A stretch of 64,000 bases of DNA, from the NCBI RefSeq assembly GCF_050908235.1, contig NZ_CP194340.1; one strand, given 5' to 3'. A program made the translations under genes and the position numbers. This document shows positions 16,829-26,314 of this stretch, piece after piece. Source of the DNA: Pseudoramibacter alactolyticus. GTDB lineage: Bacteria > Bacillota > Clostridia > Eubacteriales > Eubacteriaceae. Below the pieces are notes generated by a model, which did not search any database, was not told the origin of the DNA, and saw only the letters and a program-made list of their open reading frames with translations. Position 1 is the first letter of the stretch. Every line of letters begins with the position of its first letter.

Positions 16829-18539
16829 GTTTGCCGAATCTTGCAAAGGATTACTTACTGGCTCAGTTGTTTTTGCTGTCCTTGGAGCAGGTTTTGGTAT
16901 CATTCCGTACATTGCGGTTTCACGAATTATTATTCAAATATGTGCTGGTGATTATAGTTTGAAGGCAATCATATTGATGGCGGTAATTGCACTTTTGGGT
17001 TATCTCTTACAACTCTGTTTATCAACCATTTCTACAATACGATCTCACAGAGCAGCGTTTACTGTATTGAAAAACATTCGTTCTGCACTTACGAAAAAAC
17101 TGTCACGAGTACCTATGGGATTTGTTTTAGATACGCCTTCCGGAAAATTCAAAACTATGATTGTTGATACTGTTGAAAAATTGGAATTGCCTCTTGCACA
17201 CATGATACCGGAATTGACTGCTAATATCATGATTCCTGTTTTGATGTTTATCTATTATATGGTACTTGATTGGAGACTGGCACTTATTGCCGTGGCAACA
17301 TTTCCAATCGGAATGCTTTGCTATATGGGTATGATGAAGGACTATGAAATGCGTTATTCGAGAGTTCTTGCAGCAGCCAAAGCCATGGATGCCGCTACCG
17401 TTGAATATATAGGAGGGATAGAGGTTGTTAAAGTTTTTAATCAAAGCAGTGCTTCTTATCGCAAATATGCTGAAGCGGTAAAAGAAAATGAAAAATCCAA
17501 ATCGGAATGGTTCAAAAAGACAAATCCATACTATGCTGCAGGTATTGCAATAGCGCCTTCAAGTTTGATTGGAGTTCTCCCTGTCGGAAGCTTATTTTAT
17601 ATAAATGGAAGTATAAGTGCGGGAAGTTTTATTTCTTGTATTATTTTGTCCATGGGGCTAATTTCTCCGCTTATTCAGGCATTACGATATACAGACAGCT
17701 TCGCTATGGTAGATGCCACAGTTAAAGAAATCGGCAATCTTTTAGATACGGAAGAAATGAATCGACCGGAAAAACGAGTACAGCTTGATGGAGAGAAAAT
17801 AGAATTCTCAAATGTCTCCTTTTCTTATAACGATAAGGAGGTTTTGCACAACATTTCATTTTCAGCAAGTGAAAATGAAATGACAGCTCTTGTAGGACCG
17901 TCAGGATCAGGTAAATCAACCGTCGCACGATTGATTGCATCTTTTTGGAATGCAGGCAGGGGAATTGTAAAAATAGGTGGTATTGATGTACAAAATATAC
18001 CGCTTTCACAGATCATGGAACATATTGCATATGTCTCTCAGGACAATTACTTGTTTCATCTTTCCATACGGGAAAATATAAGGATTGGAAAGCCTGATGC
18101 TACAGATAAAGAAATAGAGAATGCAGCGAAAAAAGCAGCCTGCCATAATTTTATTACATCTCTTCCAAATGGTTATAACACTGTCGTGGGAGACAGCGGA
18201 AGCAGCCTTTCGGGAGGAGAAAGACAGCGCATAGCTATTGCAAGAGCCATATTAAAGGATAGTCCTATAGTAATTTTAGATGAAGCTACAGCATTTACAG
18301 ATCCTGAAAACGAATCGATTATCCAGCATTCTATAAGCCAGCTTGTAGCCGGAAAAACACTGATTGTTATTGCGCATCGTCTTTCCACTATTACAGCGGC
18401 GGATAAAATCATCGTTATGAACGAAGGAAATATTGAAGCTGATGGAAAACATCATGAGCTTATTGAAAATTGTGATCTCTATAGAGAGCTTTGGAATGCA
18501 CATATAACTACCCTTGATACTAAGGAGGTGTCAGCATGA
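16794..18539 (+). CDS. ABC transporter, permease-ATPase half (first of a pair)
   Basis: A 581-residue exporter-fold ABC protein: six-helix transmembrane domain (about 1-310), then ATPase with Walker A GPSGSGKSTVARL near residue 370, signature LSGGERQRIAIARA and Walker B IVILDEATAFTDPEN. AGGAGG lies 8 nt before the ATG. It overlaps both neighbours. The pair resembles the YbtP/YbtQ and IrtA/IrtB half-transporters that import siderophores despite the exporter fold. The adjoining ECF modules fit loci of that sort, but export cannot be excluded. Confidence 0.85.
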   Translation: MNQKNTLHRLFEFAESCKGLLTGSVVFAVLGAGFGIIPYIAVSRIIIQICAGDYSLKAIILMAVIALLGYLLQLCLSTISTIRSHRAAFTVLKNIRSALTKKLSRVPMGFVLDTPSGKFKTMIVDTVEKLELPLAHMIPELTANIMIPVLMFIYYMVLDWRLALIAVATFPIGMLCYMGMMKDYEMRYSRVLAAAKAMDAATVEYIGGIEVVKVFNQSSASYRKYAEAVKENEKSKSEWFKKTNPYYAAGIAIAPSSLIGVLPVGSLFYINGSISAGSFISCIILSMGLISPLIQALRYTDSFAMVDATVKEIGNLLDTEEMNRPEKRVQLDGEKIEFSNVSFSYNDKEVLHNISFSASENEMTALVGPSGSGKSTVARLIASFWNAGRGIVKIGGIDVQNIPLSQIMEHIAYVSQDNYLFHLSIRENIRIGKPDATDKEIENAAKKAACHNFITSLPNGYNTVVGDSGSSLSGGERQRIAIARAILKDSPIVILDEATAFTDPENESIIQHSISQLVAGKTLIVIAHRLSTITAADKIIVMNEGNIEADGKHHELIENCDLYRELWNAHITTLDTKEVSA

Positions 18540-20290
18540 TTAATATGTTCAAACAACTCTTAGCTTTTTCCGGTACGGAAAGAAGAAATTTGATCCTGTC
18601 ATTTGTTTTTCATATGTTTAATTCTTTATTTGAGATGCTTCCTATCATGGCTGTACTTACGGTTTTGAATGGAATACTGTTGTCGCTTTCAAATGGCATC
18701 ATGCCGGTTAAAACGATATGGATTTCCTTTTCGATTATGCTTTTAAGTATTTTAGGACGCATTTTCTTTACAAATCTTTCCTCGGTAAAAAGAACTCTCG
18801 GAAGCTTTTCTATGTGTTCCGGATGGCGCATGGAGCTTGGTGAAAAATTAAAACGAGTCCCTATGGGGTATTTCAATGAGCATAGACTTGGAGATATCAC
18901 GGCAGCAGTTACTACAACACTTGGAGATCTTGAAACCAGCGCAGTTACCGTTATGGAGGCGGTAGCGGGAGGATTTATTCATGCTGTAGTGATAGGAATA
19001 TGGCTTTTGTTTTATGAATGGGAAATTGGCGTCCTAATGTTTATTGGACTTATTGTTTCCCTTTTGATATATGCAGAAACACAAAAAGCCGGTGTGAAAT
19101 ATTCTCCGCGCAGGCAAGCGGCACAGGCAGGACTGGTGACAGGTATTTTAGAGTATATACAGGGAATGACTGTGGTGAAGGCGTTCGGACTTGCCGATCG
19201 TTCGGACAAATCCGTGGACGCTACAATCAATGAAAGTGCAGAGGCAAACATTGCATTGGAAAAAGTTTTCTCCAGCTTGGCTGCCGTCTTTCAAATGATA
19301 TTCAAATTTGCCAGATTTGCGATTCTCGTTGCTGCTCCGTACTTACTTATGAAAGGAGAAACGACACCTGAAAAGTGCCTTCTTCTTATTATCGCAAGTT
19401 TTATGATATATACGACCGTAGAGCTTGCCGGAAGCACCTCTGCTGTTGCAAGAGTTGTAGACGCCTCTTTAGATAGATTGGAAACTGTATCAAGAATGCC
19501 GTTTATTGATGAACATGGAACAGATCTTACGCCGAAAACTTACGATATTTCCATTTCGAACATCTCTTTTGCATATGACGAAAAGGAAGTTATACATGAC
19601 GTGAGTTTTTATATCCCTCAGGGGACAAGCTGTGCAGTAGTGGGTCCTTCAGGCTCAGGAAAGACAACTCTTTGCAGTTTAATTGCACGTTTTTGGGATG
19701 TAAAAGAAGGTGAAATTCTTTTGGGCGGCGTTAATGTCAAAGACTATACTTGCGACAGCCTTCTTAAGAATTTCTCTATTGTATTCCAAAGAGTGTATCT
19801 TTTTGAGGATACAATCGAAAATAACATTCTTTTTGGAAAGCCGCAAGCAACAAAAGCCGAAATGATTTCAGCGGCAAAAAAGGCGTGTTGTCATGATTTC
19901 ATCTCTGCACTTCCTGACGGTTATCAAACAAAGATTGGAGAAGGAGGTTCGACACTTTCCGGCGGTGAAAAACAACGGATATCTATTGCGCGAGCAATTT
20001 TGAAGGACGCCCCTATTGTGATTTTGGATGAAGCCACGGCGAGTGTAGATCCTGAAAATGAACGAGAATTGCAGCAAGCTATTTCGGAACTGACAAAAAA
20101 CAAAACGCTTCTTATGATTGCTCACAGGTTGAATACAGTACGAGGAGCAGATCAGATTCTTGTTCTTGAGGATGGAAGGATTGTCCAAAAAGGGAAACAT
20201 CATGAACTTATGCAGCAAGAAGGGCTTTACCGAAACTTTGTGGAGATCAGGGAAAATGCAATCGGATGGGAATTAGGAGGCCGGGCATGA
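18536..20290 (+). CDS. ABC transporter, permease-ATPase half (second of a pair)
   Basis: A 584-residue partner of the preceding gene, overlapping it by 4 nt (ATGA). Six transmembrane helices come first, then Walker A GPSGSGKTTLCSL near residue 370, signature LSGGEKQRISIARA and Walker B IVILDEATASVDPEN. Both halves keep complete ATPase motifs, so the predicted heterodimer has two competent sites. The substrate is unknown; see the partner entry. Confidence 0.85.
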   Translation: MINMFKQLLAFSGTERRNLILSFVFHMFNSLFEMLPIMAVLTVLNGILLSLSNGIMPVKTIWISFSIMLLSILGRIFFTNLSSVKRTLGSFSMCSGWRMELGEKLKRVPMGYFNEHRLGDITAAVTTTLGDLETSAVTVMEAVAGGFIHAVVIGIWLLFYEWEIGVLMFIGLIVSLLIYAETQKAGVKYSPRRQAAQAGLVTGILEYIQGMTVVKAFGLADRSDKSVDATINESAEANIALEKVFSSLAAVFQMIFKFARFAILVAAPYLLMKGETTPEKCLLLIIASFMIYTTVELAGSTSAVARVVDASLDRLETVSRMPFIDEHGTDLTPKTYDISISNISFAYDEKEVIHDVSFYIPQGTSCAVVGPSGSGKTTLCSLIARFWDVKEGEILLGGVNVKDYTCDSLLKNFSIVFQRVYLFEDTIENNILFGKPQATKAEMISAAKKACCHDFISALPDGYQTKIGEGGSTLSGGEKQRISIARAILKDAPIVILDEATASVDPENERELQQAISELTKNKTLLMIAHRLNTVRGADQILVLEDGRIVQKGKHHELMQQEGLYRNFVEIRENAIGWELGGRA

Positions 20291-20439
20291 CATACAAAAG
20301 GTTTTATTCAGAAAAATTGGACTCACATATTTTGGAGAATATCGATGCCGAACACAAAGCAAAAATGAAGCTTCTTATGGAAGAAATCAACCGAGGAACA
20401 TGGACAAAAAAACAAAAAAGAGGCAACAAAACAGCATAA
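20287..20439 (+). CDS. Small basic ORF, 50 residues
   Basis: The ATG overlaps the stop of the ABC gene as ATGA, which suggests coupled translation. The product (MTYKRFYSEK start, basic KKQKRGNK end) is hydrophilic, mostly helical in look, and has no family that I recognise. It overlaps the next gene by 40 nt in another frame. Confidence 0.5.
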   Translation: MTYKRFYSEKLDSHILENIDAEHKAKMKLLMEEINRGTWTKKQKRGNKTA

Positions 20440-20870
20440 TTTCAAATATAGCTTTATACAGATGCTTTATAGATAATGGAGTATCAAAAAGCAAAGCAAA
20501 GGAATTGGTAAAAGAATATTCATTTCATATTGCCCGAAAGGCCCATAAGCTTTTGGAAACGTTTTTTTGTATGCCGGGTTTTTTTGGATTATTTCGCTTT
20601 TTTATGAAAAAAGGAATGTCTGGTGATGAAATATGGGAAAGTAGAATTTTATCGAATGACAACAAGTACTATCGCGTGGATGTGCTTAAATGCCTTTGGG
20701 CAGATACTTGCAAGTTTTTTGAATGTCCGGAACTATGTGAGATTTTCTGTTTATGTGATCATATTGTATTCGGAAATATAAAGGGATTTGCATTTGAACG
20801 AAGTCAGACTTTAGGTATGAACGGTGAAAAATGCGACTTTTGTTTTATAAACAAGAAAAGGAACAATTAG
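20400..20870 (+). CDS. ATC-hydrolase family protein (L-2-amino-thiazoline-4-carboxylate hydrolase-like)
   Basis: A 156-residue protein. The C-terminal half has the pattern of the ATC_hydrolase family: a cysteine-rich FFECPELCEIFCLCDH, then FAFERSQTLGMNGEKCDFCF. Characterised members open the thiazoline ring of 2-amino-thiazoline-4-carboxylate. Lying between ABC half-transporters and a methyltransferase, it could act on a thiazoline ring in an imported metallophore, for example to release iron; that is inference. It is followed directly by the methyltransferase (stop 20870, ATG 20871). Confidence 0.7.
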   Translation: MDKKTKKRQQNSIISNIALYRCFIDNGVSKSKAKELVKEYSFHIARKAHKLLETFFCMPGFFGLFRFFMKKGMSGDEIWESRILSNDNKYYRVDVLKCLWADTCKFFECPELCEIFCLCDHIVFGNIKGFAFERSQTLGMNGEKCDFCFINKKRNN

Positions 20871-21614
20871 ATGAAAAAAGCTGAAAAAATATGGTCTAAG
20901 GACGCCCCAAAAATGAAAGCATTTCTTCTGCAAGAAATAAAAGAAACAGGATTGGCATGGAAAACTTTGATAGAGCAGTACCTTGAAGATTATCAAAATG
21001 GAAAAATTTTAGATGTCGGCTGTGAAACCGGATTTATCTCATTGCTTCTTGCACAAATAGGTTTTGAGGTCATCGCAATAGACAATAATGCCGCAATGCT
21101 CAAGGAGGCTGAAAAAACATCTGAGGAGTTGGGATTTTCAAATAAAATCACTTTTATGCTTAAAGACGCAGCGTCAATGGATGATTTTACCGTTAATACT
21201 TTTGATGCAGTGATTTCAAGACATGCTTTTTGGCTGTTTAATAATCCGAAAAAGGTTTATGCGGAATGGTACAGAATTTTGAAATCAGGAGGTTGTATGT
21301 TGAACTTAGATGCTAATTGGCTTTTTCCATTTTGGGGAGAGGAACAGGCAAAACTCTTCCGGTCAGATGAAAACATTTTAAAGGAACGCTATGGCGAATT
21401 TCAGGATTATTATCATGATACAGATATGATGGAGGAATTGAAAAAATTACCTTTGAGTTATACGAAACGTCCTGAATGGGATTTGAAAATATGTAAGCAG
21501 ATAGGATTTAAAGACATCAAAATGGAAATTCTTTCTCAAGAAAAGTACTGTAATCCCTTTATGGCACTCAGATATCGTACTATGCCGACATTTTTGATTA
21601 AAGCAAAAAAGTAA
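20871..21614 (+). CDS. Class I SAM-dependent methyltransferase
   Basis: A 247-residue methyltransferase. Motif I ILDVGCETGFISLLLAQIG is near residue 45, the acidic VIAIDNN end of strand 2 follows, and motif III is ILKSGGCMLNLDANW. The gene abuts the ATC-hydrolase-like gene. The substrate is unknown. In the operon it may modify or inactivate the transported compound. Confidence 0.85.
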   Translation: MKKAEKIWSKDAPKMKAFLLQEIKETGLAWKTLIEQYLEDYQNGKILDVGCETGFISLLLAQIGFEVIAIDNNAAMLKEAEKTSEELGFSNKITFMLKDAASMDDFTVNTFDAVISRHAFWLFNNPKKVYAEWYRILKSGGCMLNLDANWLFPFWGEEQAKLFRSDENILKERYGEFQDYYHDTDMMEELKKLPLSYTKRPEWDLKICKQIGFKDIKMEILSQEKYCNPFMALRYRTMPTFLIKAKK

Positions 21615-21634
21615 CATTTATGGAGGAAAAACAA

Positions 21635-22249
21635 ATGACAAATGAAAAAAAACAAGTATTAAAATGGGAAATTAAAGATGTGATTACTGTGGTTCTTTTG
21701 AGTCTCTTTCTTATTTTTATTCAATTTCTTGTAAATATGGTATGCATGGCGAATCATTTCGTCAGTATGGTTTTATCAATCGGCATTACGATGCTTTTGT
21801 GTGCACCGGTGTATTATTTGCTTTTGTGTCGGGTAAAAAAGCACTTTGTTACCATTATTTATATGAGTATCATAGGCATTATATATATTCTGATGGGAAA
21901 CTGGTATCTTTTTCCGTATTTTGTTGCAGTCGGCGTTATATGTGAGATTATCCTGTGGAAAAATTGCTCGAAAAGAAATCCAAAACAAGTTATGGCGGCA
22001 TGGACTGTAGCGAGTCTTTTGTATAATGGCGTCAATTTACTTCCTATTTGGTTCTTTTGGGAAACCTATTACAGCTTTGCAAAAAGCAGCGGAATGGATC
22101 AAAGCTATATAAACTCATATGTCCACTACTATAAAGAGCCGGGATGGATTATATTCATTGCGATTTTCACTACAATATGTGGGTTAATCGGAAGCCTGAT
22201 AGGTAAAAAAATTATTGGAAAGCATTTTGAAAAAACAGGAATCTTGTAA
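21635..22249 (+). CDS. ECF transporter S component, MptD/Trep_Strep family (module 2)
   Basis: A 204-residue membrane protein that ends IGKKIIGKHFEKTGIL, matching the tail of the module-1 S component, so the two are paralogues. I start at 21635 because GGAGG lies 8 nt upstream; the ATG at 21620 contains that RBS inside its own codons. The stop overlaps the next ATG (TAATG). Confidence 0.8.
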   Translation: MTNEKKQVLKWEIKDVITVVLLSLFLIFIQFLVNMVCMANHFVSMVLSIGITMLLCAPVYYLLLCRVKKHFVTIIYMSIIGIIYILMGNWYLFPYFVAVGVICEIILWKNCSKRNPKQVMAAWTVASLLYNGVNLLPIWFFWETYYSFAKSSGMDQSYINSYVHYYKEPGWIIFIAIFTTICGLIGSLIGKKIIGKHFEKTGIL

Positions 22250-22944
22250 TGAACGGAATTTCATTATCTGTCATAACAAAAATATGGGGGTTCCTTTGCG
22301 TGATGATTGCTGTTTCCCTGGGGAAAAATGTCATCCTTAGTTGTATGCTTACAATTATCGCTTGTTTGTATCTTGCTGTACAGGGAAAACTGAAAATCAT
22401 ATTTAACTATGGCGTATTTTATATGATACTTGGGGCTTTACTTTACACTATAAAGTACTATGGCTTTCATTTATTTATTTTTTCTGAATTTTATGTACTG
22501 ATGCTCTGGAATCTTTCACCTGTTATTTTGATATCGTGGGACTTGGTTACAACACCCCCTGGAAAGATTTCAGCATTCCTAAGCAGCATTCACATTCCTA
22601 CCTCTGTTATTCTGGGGGTACTTGTGGTATTCAGATTTCTCCCAACCATAAAATCGGAGCTGAGGAGTGTGTTTTTGTCCATGAAAAACAGGAATTTAAC
22701 AAATATCAAACAAATAATTAAAACACCTGCAAAGACATGCGAATATGTGCTGATTCCTCTTCTCGTCAGAATTTTAATGATAGCAGATCAGCTTTCTGTC
22801 TCTGCCATTGCAAGAGGTTGCGAATCTCCGGGAATACGAAGTAGCTATTATGAGAATAGGGTCGGAATAGCAGATATATTCTTAATGATTTTATGGGGAG
22901 TTTCGGTATCGTGTTATTTGTGGATTGGAGGCATTAAAATATGA
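22249..22944 (+). CDS. ECF transporter T component (module 2)
   Basis: A 231-residue CbiQ/EcfT-like membrane protein. SMKNRN and AIARGCESPGIRSSY stand where the coupling motifs are expected, and the second keeps the ARG box. It overlaps the S component by 1 nt and the ATPase by 4 nt. The first 120 residues are strongly hydrophobic. Confidence 0.8.
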   Translation: MNGISLSVITKIWGFLCVMIAVSLGKNVILSCMLTIIACLYLAVQGKLKIIFNYGVFYMILGALLYTIKYYGFHLFIFSEFYVLMLWNLSPVILISWDLVTTPPGKISAFLSSIHIPTSVILGVLVVFRFLPTIKSELRSVFLSMKNRNLTNIKQIIKTPAKTCEYVLIPLLVRILMIADQLSVSAIARGCESPGIRSSYYENRVGIADIFLMILWGVSVSCYLWIGGIKI

Positions 22945-24341
22945 TCGATTTAAAGAATGTTTCCTTTCGGTATTCTGATAGTAATTATGGTGTTACAAAT
23001 ATAAATTTAACGATAAAAGCTGGTGAATGCGTGGTTATTACAGGGAAATCCGGCTGTGGAAAAACGACAATGACACGGCTTGTCAACGGTCTTGCTCCAA
23101 AATATTACAAGGGAACAAAAACAGGTAATATACAAATTGCAGGCAAAAATATTGAAATGATACCGGTCTATGATATCGGCAGAGCTGTCGGCAGCATATT
23201 TCAAGACCCGCAAAGACAATTCTTTTCGTCAGAGCTTGAAGGAGAAATTGCATTTGGTTGTGAAAATTATGGTTTCTTAAAATCCGACATTCAAGAAAGA
23301 ACCAAAGAGGCCATTCATAAGATGAGATTAGAAAGTATAGGAAATATATCTCTAGATTTACTTTCAAGCGGTGAAAAACAACGAACAGCCATAGCCTCTG
23401 TATATGCTTTGCATCCACAGATTTTTGTATTTGATGAATCAACAGCGAATCTGGATAAAGGTGGTATCGCTCAAATGAAAAATATTCTTGTGGAGTTAAA
23501 GCAAGCCGGACATACATTGCTAATTGCAGAACACCGCATAAATTGGATAGGAGAACTTGCAGACAGATATTTATATATGGAGGACGGGCAGATACAAGGG
23601 CAGTATTCATCCTTGGAACTTAGTACAATGAATGAACGTGAACGCATTGCAAAGGGTCTCCGGTGTTTTTCAAATACACCTTTTGCAAAAATACCCGCCC
23701 CGTCTCGAACAGATAATATTGCAATAAGAGCAGAAAATATATCTCTCAAAAAAAGCAAAAAACAGATATTGAAAAATGTAAACATTTTTGTTAATGAAAA
23801 AAGAATCACTGCCATTACAGGAAGTAATGGTGCTGGAAAAACAAGTTTAGCTTTAATTTTGAGCGGATTGGAAAAATTAAAAGAGGGTAGCATTTACCTT
23901 TATGGAGAAAAAGCAAGATACCGAAAGCTTCGTACAAATATTTATTATTGTTCAAATGATACAGGAACACAATTTTTCACTGAAAGCGTTTCAAAGGAGC
24001 TGTTGCTTGGCTCGAAACACAGTGCGGAGAACTTGGAAGCGGCAAAAAAACTGCTTAAAAATATGCATCTGTACGACTATAAAGATTCCCATCCGACCTC
24101 ATTATCGGGAGGACAAAAGCAACGACTTGCAGTATGCTGCGCACTGCTGTCAGGTGAAAAAATCTTGATACTTGATGAACCTACCAGTGGTTTGGATGCG
24201 GAAAATATGTGTTTAATAACAGAGGCATTAAAAACAGCAGTAAAACAGGGAAAAACAATTTTGGTCATTACTCACGATGAGGAATTTATAGCTGCCTGCT
24301 GTGAGTACAGAATAAATATGGACAAAATATTAAAAAATTAA
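22941..24341 (+). CDS. ECF transporter fused double ATPase (module 2)
   Basis: A 466-residue protein with two ATPase domains. Walker A sites are GKSGCGKTTMTRL near residue 36 and GSNGAGKTSLAL near residue 295. Signatures are LLSSGEKQRTAIAS (a serine replaces the first glycine of LSGGE) and SLSGGQKQRLAV. Walker B sites are FVFDESTANLD (ES instead of EP) and LILDEPTSGLD. The first half therefore carries small deviations not seen in module 1. Confidence 0.88.
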   Translation: MIDLKNVSFRYSDSNYGVTNINLTIKAGECVVITGKSGCGKTTMTRLVNGLAPKYYKGTKTGNIQIAGKNIEMIPVYDIGRAVGSIFQDPQRQFFSSELEGEIAFGCENYGFLKSDIQERTKEAIHKMRLESIGNISLDLLSSGEKQRTAIASVYALHPQIFVFDESTANLDKGGIAQMKNILVELKQAGHTLLIAEHRINWIGELADRYLYMEDGQIQGQYSSLELSTMNERERIAKGLRCFSNTPFAKIPAPSRTDNIAIRAENISLKKSKKQILKNVNIFVNEKRITAITGSNGAGKTSLALILSGLEKLKEGSIYLYGEKARYRKLRTNIYYCSNDTGTQFFTESVSKELLLGSKHSAENLEAAKKLLKNMHLYDYKDSHPTSLSGGQKQRLAVCCALLSGEKILILDEPTSGLDAENMCLITEALKTAVKQGKTILVITHDEEFIAACCEYRINMDKILKN

Positions 24342-24354
24342 GGAGGGTTTTAGA

Positions 24355-25710
24355 ATGGATGTTCGTGATAAATTACTTACGGAAAATCCTTGGAAATTGA
24401 TGATTCATCTTAGTTTACCGGCAATTTTAGGTCAACTAATTGTAGGGCTATACGCCTTTGTTGATTCAATCTATGTTGGGCAAATGGTGGGAACTGATGC
24501 TATGAGTGCAGTTTCGGCGGCATCACCGTTTGTGCTTATCAATAACGCGATTGCAGTACTGTTGGGAATAGGCTCAGGCTCTGTACTTTCACGAGCAATC
24601 GGGAAAAAAGATCAAGAAATCGTTGATAAGATTATAGGAAATCTTACTTTTTTGGTAATTGTGTTGTCATCAGCAGTCATGATCATAGGCATTACATTCG
24701 CTCCTGAATTTTTGCGATTATCTGGTGCCGATGGTGATGTGTTGCAAATGGGGGTTTCCTATTTAAGAACAGTATATCTCGGCTCAATATTTGTAAATTT
24801 TATGCAAGGTGCAAATATGGTAATTCGGGCAGAGGGGCGTATGAAAGTTGCGATGGGAATTATGGCAGCCGGCGCTATTATCAATATTATATTAGATCCT
24901 ATATTCATTCTTCTTATGCCTTCTCGGGGACCACAAGCTGTTGCGGTCGCAACTGTGTTTTCTCAATTAATTCAAGCTTTGGTAACCTTAATATACTTCT
25001 TGAAAAAAAGCCCGGTGGTTCGTTTTCATGGAATAAAGCCTGCAAAAGACTTAGTACCTGAAATATTTTCTGTAGGGATGAGTGCTATGCTCATGCAAAT
25101 TATGATGCTTGTTCAAATGACAGTTGTATATAATACGGCGGTGCAATTTGGTGGAGAAAAGCAAATAGCACTTATGGGAGCAGCTCAAAGAGTGATGCAG
25201 CTTGCTTTTGTTCCGATATGGGGAATGAGTCAAGGAATGCAGCCTGCTGTTGGAACGAATTTCGGAGCAAAAGAATTTATACGAGTTAAAAAGCTTACGA
25301 ATGTATTTATTATAGGTTCTACTTGTCTTGCGGGGTTTTTCTTTGTTATAATCGAAATTTTTTCAGCACAAATACTATCTGCGTTCATTACAAATATATC
25401 CATTGTAAATGTAGGATTATCTAACTTTCGACTTATGTATTGCCTATTTCCTACTTATGGAGTGCTCATAATGACAGTTACTTATTTTCAGGCTATCGGA
25501 AAAGCAAAACAGGCGGGAATAGTAGTCATGTTGAGACAATTTGCACTTGTAGTTCCTTTAGTGTTGGTATTGCCTCGTTTACTAAAGGGTAATGTCCTCG
25601 GAGTATGGTTAGCCTTACCTTTGAATGATATCATTATCATTTTAATTACAATTATATTGCTAATTGGTGAATATAAGAATCTTATGCAGCTTGCACAAGG
25701 ATCTGTATAA
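24355..25710 (+). CDS. MATE-family efflux protein
   Basis: A 451-residue multidrug and toxin extrusion protein with about 12 membrane segments. The N-terminus PWKLMIHLSLPAILGQLI with DSIYVGQMVGTDAMSAVS is typical of DinF/NorM-like bacterial MATE proteins. AAGGAGG precedes the ATG. It is the last gene of the island operon, 13 nt after the ATPase. It would export a compound in exchange for Na+ or H+, perhaps a metallophore or its processed form; this is inference. Confidence 0.9.
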   Translation: MDVRDKLLTENPWKLMIHLSLPAILGQLIVGLYAFVDSIYVGQMVGTDAMSAVSAASPFVLINNAIAVLLGIGSGSVLSRAIGKKDQEIVDKIIGNLTFLVIVLSSAVMIIGITFAPEFLRLSGADGDVLQMGVSYLRTVYLGSIFVNFMQGANMVIRAEGRMKVAMGIMAAGAIINIILDPIFILLMPSRGPQAVAVATVFSQLIQALVTLIYFLKKSPVVRFHGIKPAKDLVPEIFSVGMSAMLMQIMMLVQMTVVYNTAVQFGGEKQIALMGAAQRVMQLAFVPIWGMSQGMQPAVGTNFGAKEFIRVKKLTNVFIIGSTCLAGFFFVIIEIFSAQILSAFITNISIVNVGLSNFRLMYCLFPTYGVLIMTVTYFQAIGKAKQAGIVVMLRQFALVVPLVLVLPRLLKGNVLGVWLALPLNDIIIILITIILLIGEYKNLMQLAQGSV

Positions 25711-25978
25711 TGTCGTGAAAAACAATTTCCTTCAAAATCGGTACAACAATTTGCGGTCCAGGGCATTTTTGAAGTTAATCGCATTGCGTTAGGAATACCG
25801 ACCGCGAAACGATATCCCTCAAAAACAATGAACCCCCAAATAATCCGCAGGATATTTTTTGATGGATTTCTTCGTTAATAATAAAATCGGGAATCTCATT
25901 TACATGCTTATTCCAGAGCCAAGCCATTCGCCCGTCGCCTGATACTTAACCTAATTCTTTTCAGTCAAGAGTTTATAA
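25711..25978. other. Gene-free island border with scattered frames
   Basis: No intact gene. The minus strand has a short piece starting MNNYKLLTEK (25990 downward) that hits a TAG after 11 codons, and a later frame with EIPDFIINEEIHQ. Both look like decayed coding sequence of unknown origin. Confidence 0.3.
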
Positions 25979-26233
25979 TTATTCATACTTTATTTCCTTA
26001 CTCCACCCATAAAAATTCTTTACAATAATTTTTTGCCATTTTTTTGTATTTTCGCCAGATATTTCTATTTCTGCGATGCCTTGCAATGTGTCATCGTCGA
26101 TTTTTTTAAAAGATGCTCTACAAATACGCTTTCCCTTCTCCATTTGATGATGGCGGCCACAATATGAGTAAATATTTGCCCTATGATTATAAGATTTTAC
26201 AAATAAAATGACAGCATTAAATGTTAAATCGAT
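25979..26233 (-). pseudogene. Unknown reading frame, probably a gene fragment
   Basis: The minus frame is open for 85 codons between TAG (26234-26236) and TAA (25979-25981). It reads like coding sequence (YSYCGRHHQMEKGKRICR, then DDDTLQGIAEIEISGE). The only ATG is at 26143, giving 54 residues without a convincing RBS. I do not recognise the family. It overlaps by a few bases a second broken frame downstream, which points to decay. Confidence 0.35.
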
Positions 26234-26314
26234 CTAAAATTTCATTGCGGATTGATTTGTAAGCTTTAAAAGCGGTGCATATGCGTTAAGATTTTAAATG
26301 TGCAAAAATCAATT

